From: Pseudoxanthomonas sp. PXM02
GTDB lineage: Bacteria > Pseudomonadota > Gammaproteobacteria > Xanthomonadales > Xanthomonadaceae
Reading direction: 5' to 3'
NCBI RefSeq assembly: GCF_014851805.1
Contig: NZ_JACVAK010000001.1
Coordinates: 1,550,001-1,614,000 of the forward strand
Length of the DNA: 64,000 nt
Numbering within the stretch: position 1 is the stretch's first letter; each line of letters opens with the position of its first letter. A model generated the notes under the pieces. The model worked only from the letters and a program-made list of their open reading frames with translations. It ran no database searches and had not been told where the DNA came from. Below are positions 48,422-58,041 of the stretch, in pieces. A program made the translations under genes and the position numbers.

Positions 48422-49669
48422 ATGAATACGTCTGCCGACCTGCTGAAGGAACTCCGCATCGACCGCAAGGCGCCGCCGCCGGCCCCGCCGTCGCGCCGCG
48501 GGCTGTGGATCACGCTGGGCGTGGTCGTCGTGCTGCTGGTGCTGGCTGCCGCGGCCTGGGTCGTGCTCGGCCGCGAGAAGCCACTGGAGGTGCGCACGGC
48601 ACCGACGGTCGCGCTGGGCGGCGGCGGTGCGGCTGCCTCGGTGCTGGATGCGTCCGGTTATGTGGTCGCCCGCCGCATGGCGACGGTGTCGGCCAAGGTC
48701 ACCGGCAAGGTGCAGGAAGTGCTGATCGAGGAAGGCATGCGCGTGGAAGCCGGCCAGGTGTTGGCGCGGCTGGAACCGATCGATGCCGACGCCGACCGCG
48801 CCCTGTCGCAGAGCCAGCTGCAGGCCGCGCGCAGCCAGACGACGGGCGTGCAGGCGCAGCTGGTGGAAGCCGAGGCCAATGCGCGCCGGCTGTCCTCGCT
48901 GGTCGCCCAGCAGCTCGTGTCGAAGGCGCAGTACGACCAGGCCGTCGCCCAGCGCGACCTGCTGCGCGCGCAGCTGCAGACTGCGCAGCGCAACGAACGC
49001 ACCGCGGCGGATCGCCTGAAGATCGCCGACATCGGTCTGGACAACACCATCGTGCGCGCCCCGTTCGCCGGCGTGGTGATCGCCAAGGCCGCGCAGCCGG
49101 GCGAAATCGTCTCGCCGCTGTCGGCGGGCGGCGGTTTCACCCGTACCGGCATCGGCACGATCGTCGACATGGACTCGCTGGAAATCGAAGTGGATGTCGG
49201 CGAGGCCTATATCGGTCGCGTCAAGGCCAAGATGCCGGTCCAGGCGACGTTGAACTCCTACCCCGACTGGAAGATCCCGGCCGAGGTCATCGCCATCATC
49301 CCCACCGCCGACCGCGGCAAGGCAACCGTGAAGGTGCGCGTGGCGTTGAAGGAAAAGGACCCGCGCATCGTGCCCGACATGGGCGTGACGGTGAGCTTCC
49401 TGGAGAAGGCGGAGGAAGGATCTGCGGAAACGAAGCAGACGGGGGTGCGCGTGCCGGCCGCGGCCCTCGTGCAGCGCGACGGGGGCGATGCCGCCTTCGT
49501 CGTCGGCGACGAGAACCGCGTGGAACTGCGCAAGGTCCAGGTCGGCGGCCCGCTGGGCGAGGATCGCCAGGTCACTTCCGGCCTGGCGCCCGGCGAGACC
49601 GTCGTGCTCGATCCGCCCGCGGAACTCGCCGACGGTGGCCTGGTCACCATCGGCGACGAAGAGGAATAA
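48422..49669 (+). CDS. MacA-like periplasmic adaptor (HlyD/RND family)
   Basis: A 415-residue protein with one N-terminal membrane helix (GLWITLGVVVVLLVLAAAAWVVL), then a lipoyl/biotinyl-like half (VSAKVTGKVQEVLIEEGMRVEAGQVLARLE), a long alpha-helical hairpin (residues about 120-185) and the second lipoyl half (RAPFAGVVIAKAAQPGEIVSPLS). A beta-barrel and MP domain follow. It links an ABC exporter to an outer-membrane channel. An ATPase and two FtsX permeases follow on the same strand, so it is the adaptor of a MacAB-like efflux complex. No outer-membrane gene is present. Confidence 0.9.
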   Translation: MNTSADLLKELRIDRKAPPPAPPSRRGLWITLGVVVVLLVLAAAAWVVLGREKPLEVRTAPTVALGGGGAAASVLDASGYVVARRMATVSAKVTGKVQEVLIEEGMRVEAGQVLARLEPIDADADRALSQSQLQAARSQTTGVQAQLVEAEANARRLSSLVAQQLVSKAQYDQAVAQRDLLRAQLQTAQRNERTAADRLKIADIGLDNTIVRAPFAGVVIAKAAQPGEIVSPLSAGGGFTRTGIGTIVDMDSLEIEVDVGEAYIGRVKAKMPVQATLNSYPDWKIPAEVIAIIPTADRGKATVKVRVALKEKDPRIVPDMGVTVSFLEKAEEGSAETKQTGVRVPAAALVQRDGGDAAFVVGDENRVELRKVQVGGPLGEDRQVTSGLAPGETVVLDPPAELADGGLVTIGDEEE

Positions 49670-49763
49670 CCGCCATCGGGCGTGACGTTCCCTGCCCGCT
49701 AGCGAACCACCCCAGCATCACGGCGCCGGGACGTTCCCGGCCATCCACTACGACGAGGTTCCC

Positions 49764-50456
49764 ATGGCTGCCCTGGTATCGATCCGCAATCTGACCAAGA
49801 CCTATCAGCGCGGCCCCGAGAAGGTCGAAGTGCTGCATGGCATCGACCTCGATATCCAGGAGGGCGACTTCGTCGCCCTGATGGGTCCCTCGGGTTCCGG
49901 CAAGACCACGCTGCTGAACCTGATCGGCGGCCTGGACACGCCCACCACCGGCAGCATCGAAGTCGCCGACCAGCGCATCGACCAGCTCAACGGTGGCCAG
50001 CTGTCGCACTGGCGTAGCCAGAACGTGGGCTACGTGTTCCAGTTCTACAACCTGATGCCGGCGCTGACCGCGCAGAAGAACGTCGAACTACCGCTGCTGC
50101 TCACCAAGCTCGGCGGTGCGCAGCGCAAGCGCAACGCGCAGATCGCGCTGCAGCTGGTTGGACTGGCGGACCGCACCTCGCACAAGCCGTCGGAACTGTC
50201 GGGCGGTCAGCAGCAGCGCGTGGCGATCGCGCGCGCCATCGTCTCCGATCCCACGCTGCTGATCTGCGACGAACCGACCGGCGACCTCGACCGCCAGTCC
50301 GCCGAGGCGATCCTCGGCCTGCTGCAGATGCTGAACCGCGAACACGGCAAGACCATCGTGATGGTTACGCACGATCCGAAGGCCGCCGAGTACGCCTCCC
50401 ATACGCTGCACCTGGACAAGGGCACCTTGGTCGAACAGCCCGCAAACGCGGCCTGA
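49764..50456 (+). CDS. MacB/LolD-type ABC ATPase
   Basis: A 230-residue ATPase with Walker A LMGPSGSGKTTLLN, Q-loop YVFQFYNLMP, signature LSGGQQQRVAIARA, Walker B LLICDEPTGDLD and H-loop VTHDPKAAEYA. These are typical of the LolD/MacB/FtsE subfamily that pairs with FtsX-fold permeases. It powers export by the neighbouring FtsX proteins. It starts 94 bases after the adaptor gene and 14 bases before the first permease gene. Confidence 0.93.
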   Translation: MAALVSIRNLTKTYQRGPEKVEVLHGIDLDIQEGDFVALMGPSGSGKTTLLNLIGGLDTPTTGSIEVADQRIDQLNGGQLSHWRSQNVGYVFQFYNLMPALTAQKNVELPLLLTKLGGAQRKRNAQIALQLVGLADRTSHKPSELSGGQQQRVAIARAIVSDPTLLICDEPTGDLDRQSAEAILGLLQMLNREHGKTIVMVTHDPKAAEYASHTLHLDKGTLVEQPANAA

Positions 50457-50470
50457 GCGGAGGCCTCGCG

Positions 50471-51637
50471 ATGAAATACTTCCATCTGATCTGGGCGGCG
50501 CTCTTCCGGCGCAAGACCCGCACCTTCCTGACGCTGGCATCGATCCTGGCCGCGTTCCTGCTGTTCGGCCTGCTGGACGGCATCCGCACCTCGTTCGCGC
50601 AACTCGGGCAGAACGCCGACGGCGCGCAGCGCCTGCAGACCGCGTCGAAACTGTCCTTCATCGAGACGCTGCCGCTCTCGCTCGAGCCACGGCTCAAGCA
50701 GATCGACAACGTGCAGGCGGTGACCTACGCCAACTGGTTCGGCGGCGCCTACCAGAACCCGCGCAACCAGCTCTTCACCTTCGCGGTGGCGCCGAACTAC
50801 CTGGACCTTTATCCGGAAATCGAAGTCGCGGCCTCCGAACGCGAAGCCTGGGCGCGTACGCGCACCGGCGTGCTGGTCGGCGATGCGCTGATGAAGCGGT
50901 TTGGCTGGAAGGTCGGCCAGAAGATCCCGCTGCAATCGACGATCTTCCCCAACAGCGACGGCACGCTTAACTGGTCGTTCGACATCGTCGGCACGCTGAA
51001 GGCCAAGGACAAGAAGAGCGCCGGCTTCACCGAAGGCATGCTGCTGATGCACTACAAGTACTTCGAGGAATCGACGCCCTACGTCGACGGCGACGTGGGC
51101 TGGTACGTCAGCCGCGTGTCGGACGTGCGCCGCAGCGATGCCGCGGCCAAGGCCATCGATGCGCTGTCTATGAACTCGCCGCACGAGACCAAGACGATGA
51201 GCGAGCAGGCGGCGATGGCGTCCCAACTCAAGCAGATGGCGGACATCGGCCTGATCGTCGGTTCGATCATGGGCGCGGTGTTCTTCACCCTGCTGCTGCT
51301 GACCGGCAACACCATGGCGCAGGCGGTGCGCGAGCGCACCTCGGAGCTCGCCGTGCTTAAGACGATCGGCTTCACCAGCGCCTCGGTGCTGGGCATGGTG
51401 CTGGCCGAGTCCATCCTGCTGGTGATGCTGGGCGGCGTGCTCGGCCTAGGCCTGGCCGCGGTGATCGGTCCGATCGTCACGGCGGTGAGCGGCGGCGTCA
51501 TCAACCTGCCGGCGATCGGTCTGCAGAGCTGGGCACTGGGACTGGGACTGATGATCGCCATCGGCCTGCTGGTGGGTGCGCTTCCCGCGTTGCGGGCGAT
51601 GCGCCTGAACATCGTCGATGCCCTCGCCGGCCGCTGA
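50471..51637 (+). CDS. FtsX-type ABC permease, first of two
   Basis: A 388-residue protein with four membrane segments. The first follows a short cytosolic N-terminus (ILAAFLLFGLLDGIRTSF). A large periplasmic domain (about residues 60-270) precedes FtsX signatures IVGSIMGAVFFTLLLLTGNTMAQAVRERTSELAVLKTIGFTSASVLGMVLAES and PALRAMRLNIVDALAGR. The periplasmic part is presumably where substrate or the adaptor binds. The second permease begins 13 bases after its stop, suggesting a heterodimer with it. Confidence 0.9.
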   Translation: MKYFHLIWAALFRRKTRTFLTLASILAAFLLFGLLDGIRTSFAQLGQNADGAQRLQTASKLSFIETLPLSLEPRLKQIDNVQAVTYANWFGGAYQNPRNQLFTFAVAPNYLDLYPEIEVAASEREAWARTRTGVLVGDALMKRFGWKVGQKIPLQSTIFPNSDGTLNWSFDIVGTLKAKDKKSAGFTEGMLLMHYKYFEESTPYVDGDVGWYVSRVSDVRRSDAAAKAIDALSMNSPHETKTMSEQAAMASQLKQMADIGLIVGSIMGAVFFTLLLLTGNTMAQAVRERTSELAVLKTIGFTSASVLGMVLAESILLVMLGGVLGLGLAAVIGPIVTAVSGGVINLPAIGLQSWALGLGLMIAIGLLVGALPALRAMRLNIVDALAGR

Positions 51638-51650
51638 AGGAGACCCCACG

Positions 51651-52970
51651 ATGAAACTGTTGAAATCCTTCCTCCGCGGCTCGGCGCTGGTGGTGGTCCT
51701 GATCGTGTTCCTGGGCGCGTGGATCTTCCTGCCCTGGCCCGCCCTGCTCGGCGCGGCGGTGCTGTTCGCCCTGTGGATGCTGCTTACGCGCAGCGGTCGC
51801 CAGGCAGCATCGGTGACACAGGTCGGCGTCAGCACGCTGGGACAGCGCCTTGGGGCGTCGTCCGTGATCATCGTCGGCATCGCCGGCGTGGTCGGCGTGC
51901 TGGTCGCGCTGCTGGCGATGGCCGAAGGCTACCGCCAGACCGTGACCGCGGCCGGCAACGACGAGACCGCCATCGTCCTGCGCGGCGGTTCGGCCGCCGA
52001 ACTGATGTCGGTGCTGTCGCGCGACCAGATCAACGCCATCGAGCGTGCCCCCGAGATCGCTCGCGACAAGGACAGCCGCCCGATGGCGTCGGCCGAACTG
52101 GTGGTCGCCGCCAACCTGCCGCGCGTCGGTGGCAAGGACGATGGCAGCGTAACCCTGCGCGGTGTCGGCGACATGGCTTGGACGGTGCGTCCGAACCTGA
52201 AACTCGTCGAAGGCCGCCGCTTCGAGACCGGCCGTCGCGAACTGGTGGTCGGCAAAGGCGCGCGCAAGCAGTTCCAGGGGCTCGAGGTCGGCAAGGACGT
52301 CCGCCTGGGCAACCAGACCTGGTCGGTGGTCGGCGTGTTCGAGTCCGGCGACGGCATGGAATCGGAGATGTGGGCCGACGCCGAGGTCGTGGCGACGACC
52401 TACCGACGCGGCAGCAGCCGCGCCTCGGTATTCGCCCAGCTGACCGATGCCAAGGCGTTCAAGGCCTTCAAGGCGACGCTGAAGGCCGATCCGCGCCTGC
52501 AGGTCGAGGCGGATACCACCCGCGGCTACTTCGGCAAGCAGTCTGAAGGAATCACCAAGGTGCTGCGCATCATCGGCATCATCGTGGGATCGATTATGGC
52601 GATCGGCGCCATTTTCGGTGCGCTCAACACGATGTTCGCCACGGTCGCCGCCCGGGCGCGCGAGATCGCGACACTGCGTGCCATCGGTTTCCGCGGCACG
52701 CCCGTCGTGGTCGCGGTGATGCTGGAAACGATGCTGCTGGCCGCGCTCGGCGGCGCGCTCGGCGGCCTGCTGGCCTGGCTGGTGTTCAACGGCTACACCG
52801 CTTCGACGCTCGCGGGAGGCGTGGCGCAGTTGAGCTTCGAGTTCAAGGTCACGCCGGCGCTGTTGTGGGAGGGCCTCAAGTGGGCGCTGGCGATCGGCTT
52901 CATCGGCGGCCTGTTCCCCGCCCTGCGCGCCTCGACCCTGCCGGTCACCGACGCCCTGCGCGCGGCCTGA
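51651..52970 (+). CDS. FtsX-type ABC permease, second of two
   Basis: A 439-residue permease with GGAGA nine bases before ATG 51651. The N-terminus has two adjacent helices (ALVVVLIVFLGAWIFLPW, PALLGAAVLFALWMLL), then a third (VIIVGIAGVVGVLVALLAMA), one more pair than its neighbour. The periplasmic domain is followed by FtsX motifs (IIVGSIMAIGAIFGALNTMFATVAARAREIATLRAIGFRGTPVVVAVMLE and PALRASTLPVTDALRAA). It completes the MacAB-like transporter with the ATPase and adaptor. Substrate unknown; family exports macrolides, peptides or lipoproteins. Confidence 0.88.
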   Translation: MKLLKSFLRGSALVVVLIVFLGAWIFLPWPALLGAAVLFALWMLLTRSGRQAASVTQVGVSTLGQRLGASSVIIVGIAGVVGVLVALLAMAEGYRQTVTAAGNDETAIVLRGGSAAELMSVLSRDQINAIERAPEIARDKDSRPMASAELVVAANLPRVGGKDDGSVTLRGVGDMAWTVRPNLKLVEGRRFETGRRELVVGKGARKQFQGLEVGKDVRLGNQTWSVVGVFESGDGMESEMWADAEVVATTYRRGSSRASVFAQLTDAKAFKAFKATLKADPRLQVEADTTRGYFGKQSEGITKVLRIIGIIVGSIMAIGAIFGALNTMFATVAARAREIATLRAIGFRGTPVVVAVMLETMLLAALGGALGGLLAWLVFNGYTASTLAGGVAQLSFEFKVTPALLWEGLKWALAIGFIGGLFPALRASTLPVTDALRAA

Positions 52971-52983
52971 CCAACGCCTGTGC

Positions 52984-53009
52984 CCCGGGATCCGCATGCG
53001 GATCCCGGG
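52984..53009. terminator. 26-base perfect palindrome between convergent genes
   Basis: CCCGGGATCCGCA is followed immediately by its exact complement TGCGGATCCCGGG. It lies between the permease stop at 52970 and the MocA-like stop at 53013, in the small gap of a convergent pair. It may serve as a bidirectional terminator hairpin, although no T-run is present. Confidence 0.55.
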
Positions 53010-53012
53010 TCG

Positions 53013-53615
53013 CTACACCGGATCCAGCCAGCCCTTCGCGATGGCCGCCGCGATGTCGTCCGGCGTATCGATGTCATGTGCGAGCTCCGGTGCATCGCAG
53101 GCGACGACACCCGCACCCGTGACATTCAGCACGTCACGCAGTCCGCGATCTCCCTGCACCGCCAGCGCAGCACGCAGCAGCGACGGCGCGACGACGGCAG
53201 GAACACCCACACGATCACCAAAGCGTGTCGCGGCGGAACCCGAGGGTGCGCGCCGGGATGCCGCCAGCAGTGCCTGGAGATGCGCAACGTCCAGCGCAGG
53301 CTGGTCGCAGGTCAGGAGCAACGTTGCATGATCATGCGCCGCGAGTGCATCCGCCGCGATGCGCATGCTGCCTGCCAAACCTTCGTTCCACGTCGCGTTG
53401 ACCAGACACTCCACGGGCAGATCGCTCACCGCGGCGGCGACGTCATCAGCGAGCGCGCCGACGATGACCAGCACGCGCGACGCATCGGATGCCAACGCCA
53501 GTCGCGCCGCGCGATGCACCAGCGCTTCACCATCACGCGTCAGCAACTGCTTCGGTCGTCCCAACCGCGTGCTGCCACCGGCCGCCAGCACGACAGCGGC
53601 ATGTGTCGCCGTCAT
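53013..53615 (-). CDS. MobA/MocA-like molybdopterin nucleotidyltransferase
   Basis: A 200-residue protein of the nucleotidyltransferase (GT-A) fold. [18 protein letters not shown] is the LAAGxSxRxGxxK NTP-binding loop, and [10 protein letters not shown] and [14 protein letters not shown] continue it. Such proteins transfer CMP or GMP to molybdopterin to make the bis-form cofactor for xanthine-dehydrogenase-type enzymes. It overlaps the xdhC-like gene by ATGA. This suits its role as the maturation factor of the oxidoreductase encoded opposite. Confidence 0.85.
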   Translation of the reverse strand: MTATHAAVVLAAGGSTRLGRPKQLLTRDGEALVHRAARLALASDASRVLVIVGALADDVAAAVSDLPVECLVNATWNEGLAGSMRIAADALAAHDHATLLLTCDQPALDVAHLQALLAASRRAPSGSAATRFGDRVGVPAVVAPSLLRAALAVQGDRGLRDVLNVTGAGVVACDAPELAHDIDTPDDIAAAIAKGWLDPV

Positions 53616-54568
53616 TCGCGTTCGCCGTGATGCCAGGCCTGCAGCTGCGCGGTGATGCTGAGTGCGATCGCCTCGGGCCCTTGCCCGCCGAGCTTCATTC
53701 CGATCGGCGAACGCAGCCGCGACAACAGCGATGCATGCAGAACGGAGGGAATCACCCGCAACAGGTCTTCGCGTCGCCGCACCGGGCCGAGCAGGCCGAT
53801 GAACGGGATCGTCGTCTGCGCGAGCGCTTCCAGTGCTTCCCGATCGTGTTCGAAATGGTGGTGCATCACCAGCGCGGCATCGGGCGCAGGATGCAGGCCA
53901 CGCGCCGCTTCATCCGGCGCCTGCATCGACCACGCATCGGCGATCTCGTCGGCGGGAATCCAGCGGGCGCGCCGCTCGATCACGGAGACGTGCCAACCCA
54001 GCTGCCGCAGCGACGCGACCAGCATCCGTGTTTCGGGGCCTGCGCCGAAGATCGCCACGCGCGGCGGCGGCGCGACCGTTACCTCGCCGACGAGCGTGAC
54101 GTCCGTGGTCGCGAGCGGCAGCGTCCACTGCCGCCGCTCGTCACCCGCAGAGGCATGCACCTCACCGCTCGCCTCCAGGCGCAACGACAACGGACCCGCA
54201 CCCTGCCACCACGCCTGTACTACCTGCGACCAGCCCGCCAGGCGGTCCAGCGGCAACAGCGCGAGATGCAACCGCCCCCGGCAGCCGACCGCCGACCCGG
54301 CGAGAAGATCCTCGTCGTCGCGCGTGTCGATCTCCATCGCATCGAGATGGCCGTCGACGACCGCGTGCCGCGCACGACGGGCGATCTCAGGCTCAAGACA
54401 GCCGCCACTGAGCCAACCGGTCTGCGTGTCGTCGGCAGCGAACACCGCCATGGCGCCCTGCCGCACGTAGGTCGAGCCTTCGGTCGCGGTGACCACGACC
54501 AGCGCGCTGCCGTCGCCGGCGTCGCTGGCGCGTGCGGAGACTTCCAGTGGATGGCGGGCAACCGACAT
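53612..54568 (-). CDS. XdhC/CoxF-type molybdenum cofactor insertion protein
   Basis: Start ATG 54568; 318 residues. The N-terminal CoxI-like part ([45 protein letters not shown]) carries SGGC, the cysteine of the XdhC CoxI motif. The C-terminal half is a Rossmann fold, [30 protein letters not shown]. XdhC proteins bind and sulphurate molybdenum cofactor and deliver it to hydroxylases. It overlaps the MocA-like gene. The molybdenum hydroxylase subunits lie on the opposite strand 170 bases away. Confidence 0.88.
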   Translation of the reverse strand: MSVARHPLEVSARASDAGDGSALVVVTATEGSTYVRQGAMAVFAADDTQTGWLSGGCLEPEIARRARHAVVDGHLDAMEIDTRDDEDLLAGSAVGCRGRLHLALLPLDRLAGWSQVVQAWWQGAGPLSLRLEASGEVHASAGDERRQWTLPLATTDVTLVGEVTVAPPPRVAIFGAGPETRMLVASLRQLGWHVSVIERRARWIPADEIADAWSMQAPDEAARGLHPAPDAALVMHHHFEHDREALEALAQTTIPFIGLLGPVRRREDLLRVIPSVLHASLLSRLRSPIGMKLGGQGPEAIALSITAQLQAWHHGERE

Positions 54569-54739
54569 GCGCACCACGATGGCGCAAGCGCGGCCCCGAT
54601 GGCAACGGCCCGCGGAGTGTTCGGGACATCGGGCAACCATTCCGCAGGATCGTGCAAGAACGAAGCCGCGCTTTCACTGGCAGCCCACGGAGGCACGGAG
54701 TATTGTCGACCGGTCCCACGCCGCCGCCAGGGAGACACC

Positions 54740-55195
54740 ATGAAGTTGAACGTCAATGGGTCGGAGCGCGAAATCGACGCCCCCGACGACATGCCGCTGC
54801 TCTGGGTCCTGCGCGACCTGATGGGCCTCACCGGAACCAAGTTCGGCTGCGGCATCGCCCAATGCGGTGCCTGCACCGTACACGTCGATGGCTCGCCACT
54901 GCGGGCCTGCGTGACGCCCGCCTCCACCGTCGCCGGCAAGAAGATCACCACGATCGAAGGCCTCTCGGCCGACGGTTCGCATCCCGTGCAGAAGGCATGG
55001 GCGGAACTGGACGTGGTGCAGTGTGGCTACTGCCAGTCCGGCCAGATCATGTCCGCGGCCGCCTTGCTGGCCAAGGTGCCCTCGCCCACCGATACCGACA
55101 TCGACCAGGCCCTGTCTGGCAACCTGTGCCGCTGCGGGACCTACCAGCGCATCCGCGCGGCCGTGCATCGCGCCGCCGATATCGGCAAGGCCTGA
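54740..55195 (+). CDS. 2Fe-2S subunit of molybdenum hydroxylase (IorA-like)
   Basis: A 151-residue protein. The plant-ferredoxin-type cluster is [15 protein letters not shown] plus a later Cys (LRACVTP), and the second cluster motif is [10 protein letters not shown] and CRCGTYQ. These eight cysteines match the small subunits of isoquinoline 1-oxidoreductase and aldehyde oxidoreductase, which pass electrons from the molybdenum centre. It starts the plus-strand operon with the Tat-exported large subunit. There is no separate FAD subunit. Confidence 0.9.
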   Translation: MKLNVNGSEREIDAPDDMPLLWVLRDLMGLTGTKFGCGIAQCGACTVHVDGSPLRACVTPASTVAGKKITTIEGLSADGSHPVQKAWAELDVVQCGYCQSGQIMSAAALLAKVPSPTDTDIDQALSGNLCRCGTYQRIRAAVHRAADIGKA

Positions 55196-55252
55196 CCTGG
55201 CGCGGCGACGCGCGTCGCCGTCCGCTTCTCCCCGTTCGACGGAGGCTGTTCC

Positions 55253-57445
55253 GTGAACCTCGAAACCTCTTCTTCGCGCCGCAATTTCCTGCGCGGCACC
55301 GCACTGGCCGGTGGCGGCCTGGTCATCGGCTTCCTCGTGCCCGGCGCGCGACGCTACGCCATGGCGCAGGAAAGCGCCGCGGCCGCACCCACCGCCTTCG
55401 TCCCCAATGCGTTCCTCAGCATCGCGGCCGACGACACCATCACGGTCCAACTGGCGCACGCCGAAATGGGCCAGGGCATCTGGACCACGCTGCCCATGCT
55501 GATCGCCGAAGAACTGGATGCGGACTGGTCGAAGATCCGCGTCGAACATGGCGCGGCCGACAAGGCCTACACCAGCCCGGTGTTCGGCATGCAGGGCACC
55601 GGCGGCTCGACCACCACCTGGTCCGAGTTCGACCGCTACCGGCAGGCCGGCGCGACCGCGCGCGCGATGCTGCTGCAGGCCGCCGCCGCACGGCTCAACG
55701 TGCCCGTCGACCAGCTGCGCACCGAGAACGGCGCGGTGGTCTCCGGCAACACGCGCCTGCGCTACGGCGAACTGGCCGACGACGCCGGCAAGCAGACGCC
55801 GCCCACACTCGATGCGTTGAAGCTGCGCGATCCCAAGGACTGGAAACTGATCGGCAAGGCAACCAAGCGGTTGGATACGCCGGAGAAGATCACCGGCAAG
55901 GCCAAGTTCGGCATGGACATGCAGTTCGAGGGCCTGCTGACCGCGGTGGTGCTGCGCTCGCCGGTGTTCGGCGGCACCGTGAAATCCTTCGACGCGACCA
56001 AGGCCCGTGCCGTCGCAGGCGTGCGCAACGTGGTGCAGGTGCCCAGCGGCGTGGCGGTGATCGCCGATCACTACTGGGCTGCCAAACTCGGCCGCGACGC
56101 GTTGCAGGTGGTCTGGGAAGGCGATGCCAATGCCAAGCTAGACAGTACGGCGCTGCGCGAGCAGTTCTCGCAGCTTGCGCGCACCGAAGGCGCCGTGGCC
56201 GCCCGCGCCGGCGACGTGGCGGGCGCACTGGCGAAGGCCGAGAAGACGCTGGAAGCCGAGTACGCCGTGCCATATCTGGCACACGCGGCGATGGAGCCGC
56301 TGAACTGCACGGTGAAGATCGGCGACGGCGAGTGCGACATCTGGTGCGGCACGCAGTTCCCGACACTGGACCAGAACAGCGCCGCGAAGATCCTCGGCAT
56401 CCCGCCGGAGAAGATCCGCATCCATACGCCGTTCCTGGGCGGCGGTTTCGGCCGTCGTGCGACGCCGACCTCGGACGTCGTCGCCGAAGCCGTCGAAGTG
56501 GCCAAGGCCGCGAAGGCGCCGGTCAAGACGGTGTGGACGCGCGAGGACGACACCCGCGGCGGTTACTACCGCTCGGCCTTCGTCGAGAAGATCAGTGCCG
56601 GCCTGGACAAGGATGGCAACCCGGTGGCGTGGCACCACGTGATGGTCGGCCAGTCGATCATGGCCGGCACCTTCATGGAAGCCATGATGGTCAAGAACGG
56701 CATCGACGCAACGTCGGTCGAAGGCGTCGCCGATTCGGCGTACGTACTCGGCACGCCCGCGCACCGGGTGGATCTGCATTCGCCGGTGACCGGCATCCCG
56801 GTGCTGTGGTGGCGCTCGGTCGGCCACAGCGTCAACGGCTTCGTGATGGAGAGCTTCGTCGACGAACTGGCGCACGCCGCAGGCCAGGACCCGGTGGAGT
56901 ACCGGCGCAAGCGGCTGAAGGACCATCCACGCCATCTCGCGGCACTGAACCTGGCCGCCGAGAAGTTCGGCTGGGGCACGCCGCCTGCGCAGGGTCGCGG
57001 CCATGGCATCGCCGTGCACGAATCGTTCGGCAGCTTCGTGGCGCAGGCCGCCGAGGTGTCGATCGAGGATGGCCGGATACGCGTGCACCGCGTGGTCTGC
57101 GCGATCGACTGCGGCGTGGCCGTCAATCCGGCCGGCGTCCAGGCGCAGATGGAATCCGGCATCGCCTTCGGCCTGGGCGCGGCGCTGCATTCGACGCTGA
57201 CGATCCGCGACGGCCAGGTGCAGGAGTCCAACTTCCACGACTACCAGGTGTTGCGGATGAACGAGATGCCGAAGGTCGAGGTGCACATCGTGCCGAGCAC
57301 CGAGAAGATGGGCGGCGTCGGCGAACCCGGCACGCCGCCGATCGCACCGGCGGTGGCCAACGCGGTGTTTGCGCTCACCGGGCAGCGCCTGCGCGAACTG
57401 CCGCTGCGCCTGCCGACGCCCGCTTCCACCACACCGACCGCCTGA
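55253..57445 (+). CDS. Tat-exported molybdopterin subunit of aldehyde/isoquinoline oxidoreductase
   Basis: GTG start at 55253, seven bases after GGAGG; 730 residues. The Tat signal reads SSRRNFLRG, followed by a hydrophobic stretch ending AMAQ. Domain matches include the GMQGTGGSTTTWSEFDRYRQAGA and GRGHGIAVHESFGSFVAQAAEVS regions and a C-terminal VGEPGTPPIAPAVANAVFALTG. These are characteristic of IorB-type large subunits, which bind the Mo cofactor and oxidise N-heterocycles or aldehydes. With the 2Fe-2S subunit and the following cytochrome it forms a periplasmic enzyme, electrons probably leaving via the haem protein. Confidence 0.9.
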   Translation: MNLETSSSRRNFLRGTALAGGGLVIGFLVPGARRYAMAQESAAAAPTAFVPNAFLSIAADDTITVQLAHAEMGQGIWTTLPMLIAEELDADWSKIRVEHGAADKAYTSPVFGMQGTGGSTTTWSEFDRYRQAGATARAMLLQAAAARLNVPVDQLRTENGAVVSGNTRLRYGELADDAGKQTPPTLDALKLRDPKDWKLIGKATKRLDTPEKITGKAKFGMDMQFEGLLTAVVLRSPVFGGTVKSFDATKARAVAGVRNVVQVPSGVAVIADHYWAAKLGRDALQVVWEGDANAKLDSTALREQFSQLARTEGAVAARAGDVAGALAKAEKTLEAEYAVPYLAHAAMEPLNCTVKIGDGECDIWCGTQFPTLDQNSAAKILGIPPEKIRIHTPFLGGGFGRRATPTSDVVAEAVEVAKAAKAPVKTVWTREDDTRGGYYRSAFVEKISAGLDKDGNPVAWHHVMVGQSIMAGTFMEAMMVKNGIDATSVEGVADSAYVLGTPAHRVDLHSPVTGIPVLWWRSVGHSVNGFVMESFVDELAHAAGQDPVEYRRKRLKDHPRHLAALNLAAEKFGWGTPPAQGRGHGIAVHESFGSFVAQAAEVSIEDGRIRVHRVVCAIDCGVAVNPAGVQAQMESGIAFGLGAALHSTLTIRDGQVQESNFHDYQVLRMNEMPKVEVHIVPSTEKMGGVGEPGTPPIAPAVANAVFALTGQRLRELPLRLPTPASTTPTA

Positions 57446-57453
57446 GGCCCGCC

Positions 57454-58041
57454 ATGCGCATCCTGATGATGTCGTTGACCGTCCTCCTGCTGGTGGCCTG
57501 CAAGCCCCGCATCAGTGAGGAACAGAAAGCCCAGGCGCTGACCGCATTCGCGACGGTGGAGAAAGTGTTCCAGCATCCCCGCTGCAGCAACTGCCATATC
57601 CCGGGCGATGCGCCGCTGCAGTTCGATGCGCAGACGCCGCATGCGATGAACGTCGTGCGCGGCCCCGACGGCAAGGGCGCGCCCGGCCTGCCGTGTTCCA
57701 CCTGCCACAGCGAACAGAATTCGCCGGCGAGCTACGGCCCGCATGCGCCACCCGGCGCACCGCACTGGCAGCTGCCGCCACCGGACCACAAGATGGCGTG
57801 GATCGGCCTGCCCGCCGACCAGCTGTGCGCGATGATCCAGGACAAGAAGCGCAACGGCGACCGCGACTTCGACGCGCTGGTGAAGCACGTGGCGGAAGAC
57901 AAACTAGTGTTGTGGGGCTGGAACCCCGGCGGCGAGCGCGCCCCGGTACCGGTGCCGCACGACCAGTTCGTTGCCGCGTTCAAGACATGGACGGCCGCAG
58001 GCGGCCCCTGCCCGACGCCGGCCGCAACCACCTCCGGCTGA
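57454..58041 (+). CDS. Dihaem cytochrome c lipoprotein
   Basis: A 195-residue exported lipoprotein (lipobox LVAC near residue 16) with two CxxCH haem sites, CSNCH and CSTCH, at about 47 and 80. The body has MQ and Pro-rich loops that may supply axial methionines. It lies eight bases after the molybdopterin subunit gene on the same strand, so it is probably the electron acceptor that connects the periplasmic oxidoreductase to the respiratory chain. Family: c-type cytochromes associated with aldehyde oxidoreductases. Confidence 0.85.
   Translation: MRILMMSLTVLLLVACKPRISEEQKAQALTAFATVEKVFQHPRCSNCHIPGDAPLQFDAQTPHAMNVVRGPDGKGAPGLPCSTCHSEQNSPASYGPHAPPGAPHWQLPPPDHKMAWIGLPADQLCAMIQDKKRNGDRDFDALVKHVAEDKLVLWGWNPGGERAPVPVPHDQFVAAFKTWTAAGGPCPTPAATTSG

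Noticed and set aside
54532-58041. 1169-codon plus-strand frame through the molybdenum hydroxylase locus
   Set aside because: Only its last part, from 57454, is real (the dihaem lipoprotein). The rest is an arginine-rich alternate frame of the IorB-type gene.
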